A stretch of DNA of 64,000 bases. Source: Archilochus colubris. Taxonomy: Eukaryota > Chordata > Aves > Apodiformes > Trochilidae. Under the pieces are notes generated by a model, which did no database searches, was not told the origin of the DNA, and was given only the letters and a program-made list of their open reading frames with translations. The position numbers were made by a program, and so were the translations under genes. Below are positions 63,868 through 64,000 of this stretch, in pieces; positions within the stretch are counted from its first letter, which is position 1, and each line of letters starts with the position of its first letter. The stretch lies in contig CM041090.1 in the NCBI GenBank assembly GCA_023079485.1, positions 11,344,519 to 11,408,518 of the forward strand, read 5' to 3'.

Positions 63868-64000
63868 GTAAGCAGCACTGGAGACCCCCAGGGCCAAAAT
63901 GCCACCTAGGACCAAGGCTCTGAGCTCCTTGTGGGAGGTTACTTTCCAAAAAATTTGCAAAGGCCAGCCATAAGATTACCTTTCCCCTGATAAGAACTTT

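Noticed and set aside
1..64000. CRISPR arrays, operons, bacterial mobile elements, tRNA or rRNA genes
   Set aside because: Nothing with the required repeat spacing, cloverleaf or rRNA motifs was seen. The window is ordinary vertebrate nuclear DNA.

Overview
The window is vertebrate nuclear DNA, almost certainly from a bird. The genes are split by GT-AG introns, the interspersed repeats are CR1 LINE copies ending in the avian-type 3' octamer repeat, introns are compact, and a GC-rich CpG island sits at a promoter. Gene order and orientation match the conserved vertebrate block ATG13(+) - ARHGAP1(-) - ZNF408(+) - F2(+), which is 11p11.2 in human. The species cannot be fixed from the sequence alone.

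Layout. 1-2623: 5' untranslated/intronic DNA of ATG13 with one CR1 copy. 2637-17455: 16 coding exons of ATG13, encoding a complete 516-residue protein, followed by a long 3'UTR ending near 20.4 kb. 20.4-22.35 kb: a short convergent gap with an unclassified repeat. 22.35-48.8 kb: ARHGAP1 on the minus strand, with a long 3'UTR, 12 coding exons (437 residues), an 11.3-kb intron 3 that holds a CR1 copy and a candidate 30-nt microexon, and a 5' non-coding intron. 47.9-49.6 kb: a CpG island shared head to head by ARHGAP1 and ZNF408. 48920-51801: ZNF408 (PR/SET-like region plus ten C2H2 fingers). 51.9-55.6 kb: intergenic, with a second copy of the unclassified repeat. 55715-63867: F2 (prothrombin), coding exons 1-12. 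The window ends before the last two exons, which should carry the catalytic serine.

The genes do not form one pathway. ATG13 is an autophagy-initiation scaffold, ARHGAP1 a Rho/Cdc42 GTPase-activating protein, ZNF408 a zinc-finger transcription factor and F2 the liver-made thrombin precursor. Their linkage is old synteny. All reading frames stay open across the exon joins worked out here, and every intron used is GT-AG.

Most worth a second look: (i) a decayed duplicate of the prothrombin kringle-1 exon pair, with its intron, inside F2 intron 6; (ii) a candidate in-frame 30-nt cassette exon in ARHGAP1 intron 3; (iii) two diverged copies of an unassigned repeat family flanking the ARHGAP1/ZNF408 pair; (iv) a near-palindromic HNF1-type site just upstream of F2; (v) loss of acidic P3 residues at both factor-Xa sites of prothrombin. 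I saw no novel multi-gene system.
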